Shown: positions 1 through 6,987, counted from the stretch's first letter. The stretch: DNA of 22,342 nucleotides from Deltaproteobacteria bacterium (GCA_003647525.1 QMMZ01000003.1:1-22342); one strand, 5' to 3'. The notes: a model not told the origin generated them from the letters alone. Numbers and translations are program-made.

Positions 1-197
1 CTTGCCTGCTCTCTCAAGCGTTCTTCCTCATCCTTCATATATCCGCCATAGGGCACAAACCCGACCTCATCTCTTGGAATAATATAGGTCAGCACAACCT
101 CTTTGAGACCGGCTTTTTTGAGTTCCAAAAAGGATTCCAGTGAGTTAAATGCCAACTCCCTAAATTTTGTAGGAAATAAAATCTTTTTAAATTCCAT
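1..197 (-). CDS. Universal stress protein (UspA family), N-terminal part only
   Basis: Partial gene; its 3' part lies beyond the left edge. The visible 65 codons begin MEFKKILFPTKF, the typical first beta strand of a Usp domain, followed by an amphipathic helix and a second hydrophobic strand (EVVLTYII). The ATG at 197 is preceded by AGGAG at a spacing of 6. It starts 15 bp after the nhaD stop, so the two are probably co-transcribed. The protein resembles the tandem Usp at 20067-20933: both have a segment of the type GY(M/L)K(D/E)EE..L.(E/Q)(Q/K)A near residue 50-65. This suggests a paralogous two-domain Usp, but the ATP-binding motif lies outside the window. Usp proteins bind ATP or AMP and often modulate partner transporters; the link to NhaD is inferred from adjacency. 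Confidence 0.8.
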   Translation of the reverse strand, partial: MEFKKILFPTKFRELAFNSLESFLELKKAGLKEVVLTYIIPRDEVGFVPYGGYMKDEEERLREQA

Positions 198-212
198 AAT
201 GCACTCCTGTCT

Positions 213-1787
213 TTAAAAGAAAATTAAAGTTACAACCACAAAGGTTGGAAGCAAGAAGACCAGAGAATATTTCAATATATAACCAAAGAAGCTCGGCATT
301 GCGGTGCCTCCCTCTTCTGCAATCGAACGCACCATAAAGTTAGGCGCATTCCCTATATAGCTGAAAGAGCCAAAAAAGACCGCGCCTGCAGAGATCGCCT
401 TCAAATAAACCGAGCTTTCCGTCATGAGAAGAGGAACGGCCTGAGCTTCCGACATGCCTGGATAAAGTTTCCCAAGAGCTGTATTGAAAAACGTGAGATA
501 GGTCGGCGCATTATCAAGAAAACCGGAAAGAGCGCCCGTGACCCAGAAGAAATGCATCGGCTCTTTTACCGCAGCGATCAAAAAGGCCAGCTCACCCTTT
601 AAGCCCGCCTTTAGTATAAGAAGACACGGAACCATGGTAATAAATATCCCGATAAAGAGATACGCAACCTCAATGATCGGGAACCAGCTAAATTCATTAT
701 CTTCATATATCCTTTTCGAAGTAATCAGCAGTGAGAGAATACCCATTACAATAAGAATACCATCCCGGACCCAGTCCTGCACTGCCCTGTGAATTCCTAA
801 TGTGTTTACTTCACCCCAGTCTACGATTCCGCTCATGAGTACTGATCCGACAACACCGCCGAGAAAAATAAAATTGAGCAATCCCACTAATTTCAATGGT
901 TCTTTTTCCCCTTCCTCTACAGGAGCGGAAGTCAATCCCTCTTTCTTATAATGATAAGTGTCGAGGACAAAATAGATTGCAAGCAAGATACCGGCTGTTA
1001 CAAGCATATGCGGCATTATCTTCATTGTCCAGAAAAAGGAAACCCCATGCAGAAATCCCAAGAATAACGGTGGATCACCGAGCGGAGTCAATGAACCCCC
1101 TACGTTTGCAACCAGAAAGATGAAAAAAACCACCATAAATGTCTTGTTTTTCCGATAATCATTCGCCTTTAAAAACGGACGGATCATCAGCATGGCAGCT
1201 CCAGTGGTCCCCATCCATGAAGCAAGCACCGTGCCGATAAGTATCATAATTGTATTTACAATCGGTGTCCCACGCAATGTGCCCTTAAGCATGATACCAC
1301 CGGAAACAGTAAAGAGTGCCCAGAGAAGAATAATAAAAGGAACGTAGTCGGCAAGGATGATATGGAGAATCGCATGTACGGCAGCGCCCTTATAAGCAAT
1401 CAAAAACGGGATACCAATACACGCCGCCCAGAAAGCTGAAACCTTGCCAAAATGGTGATGCCAGAACTTTGGAGCCAGAAGTGGAAAGAGTGCTATGGAA
1501 AGGAGCATGCATGCAAAAGGAATACAGCTCCAGAGCGGAAGCACCTCTCCAAGATTTATATGTCCTCCGTGACTACCAGAAGCCGCATCTACATGCCCAT
1601 GCAATTCTGATCCGGCAGGAACATCTCCATGTCCGGTTTCTTCAACAGCATGCTCTGCTCCGTGAGTAGAGCCATGTTCTGTGTCATGCGTTGCCGCAAC
1701 CCCATGATCGGAGGCCATGGCCGGAACCAAAAACACAAAAATACTTAGTAAGAAAATTATAGTAGCTATCCATTTTCCAAGTCTCAT
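213..1787 (-). CDS. nhaD: NhaD-type Na+/H+ antiporter with His-rich periplasmic N-terminus
   Basis: A 524-aa inner-membrane protein of the ArsB/NhaD ion transporter superfamily, expected to exchange cytoplasmic Na+ for H+. Residues 1-25 form a signal peptide (hydrophobic core, cleavage near AMA-SD). Residues 26-80 are hydrophilic and contain ten histidines (28, 34, 38, 42, 46, 53, 63, 65, 73, 76). About twelve hydrophobic segments follow. The family signature GGSLTPLGDPP lies at 230-240, and a second half-signature SGFLDNAPTYLTFFN lies in the C-terminal third. The ATG at 1787 has an AAGGAGG ribosome binding site about 9 nt upstream. A usp gene follows 15 bp downstream. A weak sigma54-like site sits just upstream at 1819-1836. 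The His-rich extension could bind metal or sense pH (inference). Annotation pipelines may call it a citrate or arsenite permease-like protein; the TPLGDPP motif favours NhaD. Confidence 0.85.
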   Translation of the reverse strand: MRLGKWIATIIFLLSIFVFLVPAMASDHGVAATHDTEHGSTHGAEHAVEETGHGDVPAGSELHGHVDAASGSHGGHINLGEVLPLWSCIPFACMLLSIALFPLLAPKFWHHHFGKVSAFWAACIGIPFLIAYKGAAVHAILHIILADYVPFIILLWALFTVSGGIMLKGTLRGTPIVNTIMILIGTVLASWMGTTGAAMLMIRPFLKANDYRKNKTFMVVFFIFLVANVGGSLTPLGDPPLFLGFLHGVSFFWTMKIMPHMLVTAGILLAIYFVLDTYHYKKEGLTSAPVEEGEKEPLKLVGLLNFIFLGGVVGSVLMSGIVDWGEVNTLGIHRAVQDWVRDGILIVMGILSLLITSKRIYEDNEFSWFPIIEVAYLFIGIFITMVPCLLILKAGLKGELAFLIAAVKEPMHFFWVTGALSGFLDNAPTYLTFFNTALGKLYPGMSEAQAVPLLMTESSVYLKAISAGAVFFGSFSYIGNAPNFMVRSIAEEGGTAMPSFFGYILKYSLVFLLPTFVVVTLIFF

Positions 1788-1818
1788 CTACCAGTTACCT
1801 CCTTAAAATATAAAACCA

Positions 1819-1836
1819 TTGCAAGAACGTTTCCTT
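1819..1836 (-). promoter_or_regulatory. Weak sigma54-like promoter for nhaD
   Basis: On the minus strand the sequence AGGAAACGTTCTTGCA has GG and GC separated by exactly 10 bases and a good -12 box (TTGCA), but the -24 box (AGGAAA) departs from TGGCAC. It would start transcription about 22 nt before the nhaD ATG, leaving room for the AAGGAGG site. It is weaker than the two other sigma54 candidates here and could be chance. Confidence 0.3.
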
Positions 1837-1853
1837 TATTAAACCCCGTCAAT

Positions 1854-2011
1854 TTGAGCCCTTTGCAAAACGCCCCCTTTTGCCCAAATAGCGCTAAAGC
1901 TTTACTTCGTGCCAGCGTCAGGCTCAAATTTTAAGCCTCAAAATACTCAATATATTCCTGCATTTAAAATTTTCGCCCTCCTTGAACTTGAACATTTTTC
2001 AAAGGTCTCAA
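1854..2011. mobile_element. MITE-like element, about 158 bp, with imperfect terminal inverted repeats
   Basis: The left end TTGAGCCCTTTGCAAAACGC (1854-1873) and the reverse complement of the right end TTGAGACCTTTGAAAAATGT (2011-1992) match over about 16 of 21 positions, forming terminal inverted repeats around an AT-rich, non-coding core. The core has sub-palindromes: TAAAGCTTTA, AGGCT..AGCCT at 1920-1938, and CTTGAA..TTCAAGG near the right end. A 17-bp exact copy of part of the left end recurs at 2653-2669. No transposase is encoded, so any movement would need a helper. No clear target duplication is visible. Similar short palindromic elements are, from memory, common in Desulfobacterales genomes; this was not verified. 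Confidence 0.55.
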
Positions 2012-2128
2012 TTTTCAAGGCGTACAAGCCTCTTTGTTAAATACAGAGAAGGCATACAGAGTGATGTTTAATAATTGTACATAATATTATATAATAATAT
2101 AAATAAGTTCTCGAAAACTGGTTAATAA

Positions 2129-2147
2129 GTGTCCAATAATCGAACAT
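2129..2147 (+). promoter_or_regulatory. Candidate enhancer (UAS) for sigma54 activator, rnfB side
   Basis: GTGTCCAATAATCGAACAT is a degraded dyad (GTGTCCA-N5-CGAACAT). It matches the better dyad at 19642-19660 (reverse complement GTGTCCAAAAACTGGTCAC) at 13 of 19 positions, including the whole GTGTCCA half-site. CGAAAA also lies at the same offset upstream in both. It ends 86 bp before the -24 GG of the sigma54 promoter, a usual enhancer distance. Confidence 0.5.
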
Positions 2148-2232
2148 TTTTACATCCACGCCATTTGTTATTCAGGAACTCTATTGTGAGCAAAGCAACA
2201 TAAAATCAGGTAGCAATACGTTCTAGATATAT

Positions 2233-2248
2233 AGGCATGAATATTGCT
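2233..2248 (+). promoter_or_regulatory. Sigma54 (-24/-12) promoter pointing to rnfB
   Basis: AGGCATGAATATTGCT fits TGGCACG-N4-TTGCW with two mismatches and the obligatory GG-N10-GC spacing (GG 2234-2235, GC 2246-2247). Transcription would start near 2259, giving a long leader of about 550 nt to rnfB. It is nearly identical to the promoter at 19539-19555 (15 of 18 positions). Confidence 0.6.
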
Positions 2249-2486
2249 TGTATATTTATGGGGTAGAGTTTAAAATTATTCCTGCCGCGCAAAAAAATAA
2301 TACAAAAGATATAGCCGAAAAAATGAATGCCGAAAAATGATTGATTGCTCTCTTGCCTTCTTTCACAATCTCACCAAAAGAATTACTTTTTTTCTCCCTA
2401 TCCGCCCTTCATATTATTACCACAAATATTCTTAATATTTTTACTCAACACTTTATTTAAAATTTACTTATCAAAAAAAATGCCTG

Positions 2487-2534
2487 ACTGTCAAGCCAAA
2501 TCAGCTTGACAGTTGCACTATTTTTCACTTGACA
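2487..2534 (+). promoter_or_regulatory. Perfect 10-bp inverted repeat with two downstream-facing TTGACA boxes
   Basis: ACTGTCAAGC (2487-2496) and GCTTGACAGT (2504-2513) are perfect inverted arms around a 7-nt centre. The right arm contains a TTGACA (2506-2511), and a second TTGACA lies at 2529-2534. With a 17-bp spacer the second box meets only a poor -10 (TAGTTA, 2552-2557). The arrangement looks like an operator overlapping a sigma70 -35 region in the rnfB leader, but it could also be a transcript hairpin. Confidence 0.4.
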
Positions 2535-2652
2535 AATTGGACAGTTTATTGTAGTTATACAAAGTTTAAAAAAATTTCAACACTATACTCAAATAAACAA
2601 ACCTAAAATAAAGTTTATGAAATTAGCTATTCTAAGTAATTTTTTTACGATA

Positions 2653-2669
2653 CCTTTGCAAAACGCCCC
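2653..2669 (+). repeat. Solitary 17-bp copy of the MITE left end
   Basis: CCTTTGCAAAACGCCCC is identical to 1860-1876 inside the left terminal repeat of the element at 1854-2011. No matching opposite end is found between here and rnfB, so this looks like a remnant or an independent short element. Confidence 0.5.
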
Positions 2670-2810
2670 TTGCCTGAAGGTTATTATCCCGATAAATCAA
2701 TATATGGCGAGTCATGTGTTTATAAAAATAAAAAAAAGGGGTAGTTGCGACAACAGGAGAACATTTTATTGTTCGTTTTAAGTTATAGCTAACTGGAGGT
2801 GACAAATTCC

Positions 2811-3611
2811 ATGGGACCCATATTAAATGCGATGGTGGCAATGGGCGGCATCGGTCTGGTACTGAGTATTGTACTGGGAATTGCGTCAAAAGTTTTTTAT
2901 GTGTATGTTGATCCAAAAGTTGTTGCAGTAGATGAGTGCCTTCCCGGCGCGAACTGTGGAGGATGTGGCTATGCCGGCTGCAGCGATTGTGCTGTTGCTA
3001 TTGTAGCAGGTGATGCCCCGCCTAGTGCCTGTAAGGCCGGTGGCGATGATGTGGCAGAGGCGATTGCCGCTGTCCTTGGAGTATCCGCTGCCGCGGCTGA
3101 AAGGGATATAGCCAATATATTTTGTAGGGGCTCCCATAGCATTGCTGAACGAAAATATAATTACAAAGGCATATCAGACTGCAGGGCGGCTGTTCTGCTT
3201 TCAGGAGGAGACAAAAGTTGTAGTTATGGCTGCCTTGGTCTTGGTACCTGTGTTACAAATTGTCCGTTCGGCGCCTTAACAATGGGAAAAGATGGCCTGC
3301 CTGTAGTAAACGAAGAACTTTGCACCGGTTGCGGTACGTGTGTAGATATCTGTCCTCGCCATATTCCCAGGTTGATAAAAGAATCACAAAAAGTTGCAAC
3401 TCTTTGCAGTTCCCATGACGGCGGAAAAATTGTTAAGTCAATATGCAATATTGGCTGTCTGGGATGTGGAAAATGCAAAAAAGCATGCCCTGAACAGGCT
3501 ATAATAATTGATAAATTCCTGGCAATTGTTGACGGTGAAAAATGCACGGGGTGTGGCGAGTGTTTTGAAAAATGCCCGACCGGAATTATTCAAAGCTTAG
3601 TAGCCACTTAA
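2811..3611 (+). CDS. rnfB: Rnf complex iron-sulfur subunit RnfB
   Basis: Membrane-anchored multi-cluster ferredoxin subunit that accepts electrons from reduced ferredoxin and passes them into Rnf. Residues 1-33 contain one transmembrane helix. The RnfB-specific Cys box LPGANCGGCGYAGC (Cys 43, 49, 52, 57) follows. The C-terminal half carries four further cluster motifs: CSYGCLGLGTCVTNC, CTGCGTCVDIC, CNIGCLGCGKCKKAC and CTGCGECFEKC. A GTG at 2799 would extend the frame by four residues, but it overlaps the strong ribosome binding site GGAGGTGA (2795-2802), so the ATG at 2811 (spacing 8) is chosen. Unusually, rnfB is not at the end of rnfCDGEA but leads its own pair with a usp gene and has its own upstream regulatory region. 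Confidence 0.93.
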   Translation: MGPILNAMVAMGGIGLVLSIVLGIASKVFYVYVDPKVVAVDECLPGANCGGCGYAGCSDCAVAIVAGDAPPSACKAGGDDVAEAIAAVLGVSAAAAERDIANIFCRGSHSIAERKYNYKGISDCRAAVLLSGGDKSCSYGCLGLGTCVTNCPFGALTMGKDGLPVVNEELCTGCGTCVDICPRHIPRLIKESQKVATLCSSHDGGKIVKSICNIGCLGCGKCKKACPEQAIIIDKFLAIVDGEKCTGCGECFEKCPTGIIQSLVAT

Positions 3612-3632
3612 CAAATATGGAGAAAAATAACC

Positions 3633-4103
3633 ATGAAGATGCTAATTGCCATAGATGATTCAGAGTATGCAATAAAAGTTGTCAATTATGTGGCTTCCAC
3701 TGTTAAGTCCACGGTAAATATAACCTTGTTTAGCGTATTGCCGACAATGTCTTCAAATTTGAAAAAAATGGAAAAAGACCTCCAACAGCCGTTATTTTCA
3801 GAAAAGGTTCGTGAACTGAGATGGATGGTTGGTGAGGAAAAAAAGAAGGCGGAATCAAGAATAGAGGAATGCCGGACCATTTTAAGGAATGCTGGATTTT
3901 CTGACGACACTTTTGAAGTAAAAATGCAAAACAAGAATGTTGGAATTGCCAGGGATATCATAGCAGAGGCAGGAAAAGGGAAATATAACACAGTCGTGGT
4001 GGGACGCAGAGGGTTGTCCGCCACTGCTTCCTTTGTATTGGGAAGCGTATCAAATAAGATTGTACAGAATATAAAAGATTGTACTGTCTGGGTCGTTGAA
4101 TAA
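3633..4103 (+). CDS. Universal stress protein (single domain, ATP-binding type)
   Basis: A 156-aa single Usp domain. It begins MKMLIAIDDSEYAIKVVNYV (Asp in the first loop, typical) and ends with the nucleotide-binding signature G-2x-G-9x-G-S as GRRGLSATASFVLGS (Gly 124, 127, 137), so it should bind ATP. It lies 21 bp after rnfB with a GGAG-like ribosome binding site, and is thus co-transcribed with RnfB and separated from the rest of the rnf genes by a promoter. A role in tuning Rnf to energy state is inference from position only. Confidence 0.9.
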   Translation: MKMLIAIDDSEYAIKVVNYVASTVKSTVNITLFSVLPTMSSNLKKMEKDLQQPLFSEKVRELRWMVGEEKKKAESRIEECRTILRNAGFSDDTFEVKMQNKNVGIARDIIAEAGKGKYNTVVVGRRGLSATASFVLGSVSNKIVQNIKDCTVWVVE

Positions 4104-4133
4104 AACTACCCACTGGTTACATAACTTTTTTAC

Positions 4134-4162
4134 TTGAAAGCATTCTTACATTATGGTATAAA
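4134..4162 (+). promoter_or_regulatory. Sigma70-type promoter for the cytochrome c-rnfCDGEA operon
   Basis: TTGAAA (4134-4139) and TATAAA (4157-4162) are separated by an ideal 17 bp. The predicted start near 4169 leaves about 55 nt before the cytochrome ATG at 4225. Confidence 0.6.
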
Positions 4163-4224
4163 AGTTTAGTTTTACACCCACTTTTGCAAAAATATAACGC
4201 TTTTGAAAGGATGTAGGATAGAAT

Positions 4225-4605
4225 ATGATATCTAACAAAGAACTTCAGATAGCTTACGGCCTTGCTATTATTTTGTTGGTTGTGGGTGTTCTAAGTTATG
4301 CCGCTTTTCCTGCTAAGACTCCGGAACAACCGGTCAGGTTAATGTTTAAATGTGTCGCGGGAAAGGTTTTTTTTGATCACAAGACACATACCGCTGAATC
4401 AGGTTACAGCATCTCATGCAATGACTGTCATCATAATCTCGAAGAGGGTGAGACAAAACCCCAGGCTTGCGGAGAATGTCATGAAGATAAAAGCCAGGAC
4501 GAAGATATGCCTAGCAGGTCTGATGCATTTCATTCACAATGTATCGATTGTCATAAGGAAGGCGGAGCCGGCCCTGAAAAATGCTCATCATGCCATGTAA
4601 TGTAA
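4225..4605 (+). CDS. Rnf-associated tetraheme class III cytochrome c (c3 type)
   Basis: A 126-aa protein with an uncleaved or lipid-free signal anchor (hydrophobic 8-29) and a soluble periplasmic domain. Four CxxCH haem-attachment motifs lie at 65-69 (CNDCH), 82-86 (CGECH), 106-110 (CIDCH) and 120-124 (CSSCH). Exactly four further histidines (52, 55, 70, 103) are available as distal ligands, which fits four bis-His haems as in cytochrome c3. It is the first gene of the rnfCDGEA cluster. Cytochromes in this position are known from Desulfovibrio and Methanosarcina Rnf operons, where they link Rnf to periplasmic or quinone/phenazine redox pools. Here it is the likely electron partner of an Rnf whose RnfC looks unable to bind NADH. 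Confidence 0.9.
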   Translation: MISNKELQIAYGLAIILLVVGVLSYAAFPAKTPEQPVRLMFKCVAGKVFFDHKTHTAESGYSISCNDCHHNLEEGETKPQACGECHEDKSQDEDMPSRSDAFHSQCIDCHKEGGAGPEKCSSCHVM

Positions 4606-4738
4606 TCAGATAGTTTTTATTTGCTAATTGAATAAAAAAACGCTTCCACTTCGCCTGTATTGTTTGACAAACAAGCCTGACTGCCTTTGATAGCATTCAT
4701 GCGAAGCAAGCGAGTTTAGAGCAAAGAAAGGTTAAACT

Positions 4739-6019
4739 ATGATAAAAAGATCTTTTATCGGTTTGGCAAAACCACGACTTGAATATGGATCTCTTGAAGA
4801 TATGCCTTCCCTTAAGCAAATCACAACTCCAAAAGAGATTACACTTTTATCAACCTGTCCATTTGACAAAAAAAACTTGCTGTTTAAGAAAAAGGCGACT
4901 GTTAAGACCGGCCAGAAGCTTTTACTTTATAAGGAAAGTGATGAATATGTTGTTTCAAGTGTTACAGGACAAGTATCATCAATATCCTCTTATACAGGTG
5001 ACTTTGGTCAATCTTATACTGCCATCGCAATTGAGGTGGCTGATGATGAAGAAACAGATGATGAGTTCAAATCCGCGGCAGGCGGATCAAAAAATGCTTC
5101 TTTTGAAACCATCAAAAATTTTCTTGCATTTGCTCCGGGTAATCCTCCGGTTAAGTTGCTTTCCGACAAAGACAAATCAATAAGTACAATCGTTGTTTGT
5201 TGTGCTGACAGCGATCTATTAATAACAACTAACCAGTATATTATTAAATCCAATATTGATGCAATAAAAAATGGAATAAATATCCTGAAAACAGCAACCG
5301 GAATTAATGATATTATAATGGTCGCTTCACAAAGCCAGATGCATGAACTCTCCTCAACCGGTGAAAAAGTAAATCAGGTTAATGATACATACCCATCCGC
5401 TCTCCCGCATCTTATTATGAAAGATCTCCTTGGCAAGGTGGTGCCGGCCGGAAAAAACCCTGAAGATATCGGGGTATGTTTTATCAGCGCTGAAGCAGTT
5501 GCATCTATCGGAAATGCTTTTAACAGTAGCCAAATACCTGTAACAAAAACCCTTACTCTTGTTAACAAAGATGGCGACAAAACACTTGTATCGGCCAGAA
5601 TCGGAACACCGGCAAGCGATATATTCACGGCTTTTAATATTACTTTGAACGAAAATGACAGGATAATATTCGGCGGCCCCATGACTGGTTCTTCTGTTTA
5701 TTCAGAGAATCACCCAGTACAGCCCGATACCGATGCCATTATCGTTCAGGATAGAGATGACATACCTTTTATTTCAGATTACCCCTGCACAAACTGTGGT
5801 GACTGCATAAGGGTATGCCCGGCAAATATTCAGATTAACCTGCTTGTCAGGTTTCTTGAAGCCGGACAATATGAGGAAGCTGCGGATCAGTACGATCTGT
5901 ATTCATGCATTGAATGCGGTCTTTGCAGTTATGTTTGTGTATCTGGAATGCCAATATTCCAGTATATAAGGGCTGCAAAATATGAGCTTGACAGGGCAAA
6001 TACAGCGGAGGCAACTTAA
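4739..6019 (+). CDS. rnfC: Rnf complex subunit RnfC, lacking canonical NADH/FMN motifs
   Basis: A 426-aa homologue of RnfC, the peripheral subunit that normally binds FMN and NAD(H). The N-terminal barrel-sandwich region (1-105) and the two C-terminal [4Fe-4S] motifs are intact: Cys 350, 353, 356, 360, and Cys 390, 393, 396, 400. The nucleotide region is altered. Where RnfC proteins have a glycine-rich GxGGAGFPT..VKL loop this one reads AFAPGNPPVKL (130-140), and where they have NGAECEPYIT it reads VCCADSDLLIT (153-163). The surrounding residues still align, so this is substitution rather than a frameshift. NADH oxidation or NAD+ reduction is therefore doubtful. A ribosome binding site AAAGG precedes the ATG at 4739, and the stop overlaps rnfD (TAATG). 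Confidence 0.88.
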   Translation: MIKRSFIGLAKPRLEYGSLEDMPSLKQITTPKEITLLSTCPFDKKNLLFKKKATVKTGQKLLLYKESDEYVVSSVTGQVSSISSYTGDFGQSYTAIAIEVADDEETDDEFKSAAGGSKNASFETIKNFLAFAPGNPPVKLLSDKDKSISTIVVCCADSDLLITTNQYIIKSNIDAIKNGINILKTATGINDIIMVASQSQMHELSSTGEKVNQVNDTYPSALPHLIMKDLLGKVVPAGKNPEDIGVCFISAEAVASIGNAFNSSQIPVTKTLTLVNKDGDKTLVSARIGTPASDIFTAFNITLNENDRIIFGGPMTGSSVYSENHPVQPDTDAIIVQDRDDIPFISDYPCTNCGDCIRVCPANIQINLLVRFLEAGQYEEAADQYDLYSCIECGLCSYVCVSGMPIFQYIRAAKYELDRANTAEAT

Positions 6020-6987
6020 TGGGTGAAAATAATAAATTCATAGTTTCACATGCCCCATTCTGGCACGATGGGAGTAAAATATCTACACGAAATTATAATA
6101 TGGCGCTTGCGGCTCTACCGGCAATATTGTTTGGCGTTATTTCTTATGGGATTGCAGCTCTAGGCGTTATTTCACTTTCCATCTCCTCGGCAATTATTTG
6201 GGAATTTATTTATTGTCGTGTAACAAAACGTCCAATGACTATTGGAGACGGTAATGCTGCCATTATCGGTATGTTATTAGGCATGCTTTTACCTGCAACA
6301 GCGCCATGGTGGTTTGTAATAATAGGAACATTTGTTGCTATTCTTATCGGAAAACAGGTTTTTGGAGGAATCGGAGCTAATCCATTTAATCCTGTAGTTG
6401 TTGCTATTGCTGTCCTGATGTTATCATGGAAAGATGTTTTTGACTTTAACGAAACTCTTTTAAATTATGATTTCGATTTTAGCATGGTCTATCCTCTTGC
6501 CGCCCTGAAACATTTTGGCGTATCGGCCGTTGATTCATTCAGCATGGGTGATCTTTTAATGGGCAAACAGTCAGGTGCAATAGGCTCAACTTTTGGACTT
6601 GGCCTGATTGTCGGCGGAATCTACCTCATTATAAGAGGAATTATCAGGTGGGAAATATCAATTTCCTTTATAGCCGGCATCATTATAACCGCTCTGATAT
6701 TTAATCTGACCGATCCAGTTCGTTATGCAGGCCCAACTATCCATCTTTTTGCGGGCTATACTTTGATTGGCGCCTTTTTCCTTGCAACAGAAGATTCATC
6801 TTCACCTGTTAACTTTATTCCAATGCTTATTTATGGAGCAGGCGCTGGATTTTTGACCGTGCTTATAAGAAATATCGGCGTCTATGTTGATGGCGCAATC
6901 TTTGCGATTCTGATCTTTAATCTTTTGAACCCTCTTATAGATAAAATCAGACCAAAAGCTATTGGAAAGGTTGTAAAAAATGCGTGA
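6019..6987 (+). CDS. rnfD: Rnf complex membrane subunit RnfD, lacking the FMN-attachment Thr
   Basis: A 322-aa integral membrane protein of the RnfD/NqrB family with about nine to ten hydrophobic helices. Family landmarks are present: the NMALAALPA-like segment after an N-terminal FIVSHAPFWHDG, KQVFGGIGANPFNPVVVA, and TDPVRYAGPTIHLFAGY. Family members bind FMN covalently through Thr in an S/T-G-A-T motif before PLALLK. Here that segment reads SMVYPLAALK (155-164), so Tyr158 takes the place of the Thr. The start overlaps the rnfC stop by one base and the end overlaps rnfG by 8 bp, indicating tight translational coupling. Confidence 0.88.
   Translation: MGENNKFIVSHAPFWHDGSKISTRNYNMALAALPAILFGVISYGIAALGVISLSISSAIIWEFIYCRVTKRPMTIGDGNAAIIGMLLGMLLPATAPWWFVIIGTFVAILIGKQVFGGIGANPFNPVVVAIAVLMLSWKDVFDFNETLLNYDFDFSMVYPLAALKHFGVSAVDSFSMGDLLMGKQSGAIGSTFGLGLIVGGIYLIIRGIIRWEISISFIAGIIITALIFNLTDPVRYAGPTIHLFAGYTLIGAFFLATEDSSSPVNFIPMLIYGAGAGFLTVLIRNIGVYVDGAIFAILIFNLLNPLIDKIRPKAIGKVVKNA

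Larger units (their letters stand above)
1788..2810. other. 1-kb gene-free regulatory region between nhaD and rnfB
   Basis: AT-rich divergent intergenic region with no convincing coding sequence on either strand. Reading left to right it holds the nhaD ribosome binding site, a weak minus-strand sigma54-like site, a MITE-like element (1854-2011), a GTGTCCA palindrome (2129-2147), a plus-strand sigma54 promoter (2233-2248), a perfect 10-bp inverted repeat with nearby TTGACA boxes (2487-2534), a solitary copy of the MITE end (2653-2669) and the rnfB ribosome binding site. The remainder is A/T-rich without recognisable structure. Confidence 0.7.

Noticed and set aside
2249..2341. Short frame of about 30 codons just after the sigma54 promoter (TTG start)
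   Set aside because: The start would precede the predicted transcription start, there is no ribosome binding site, and the peptide has no recognisable features.
4664..4692. Possible sigma70 promoter before rnfC (TTGACA with TTGATA)
   Set aside because: The -10 match is poor, and the cytochrome-rnfC gap can be read through from the better promoter at 4134-4162.
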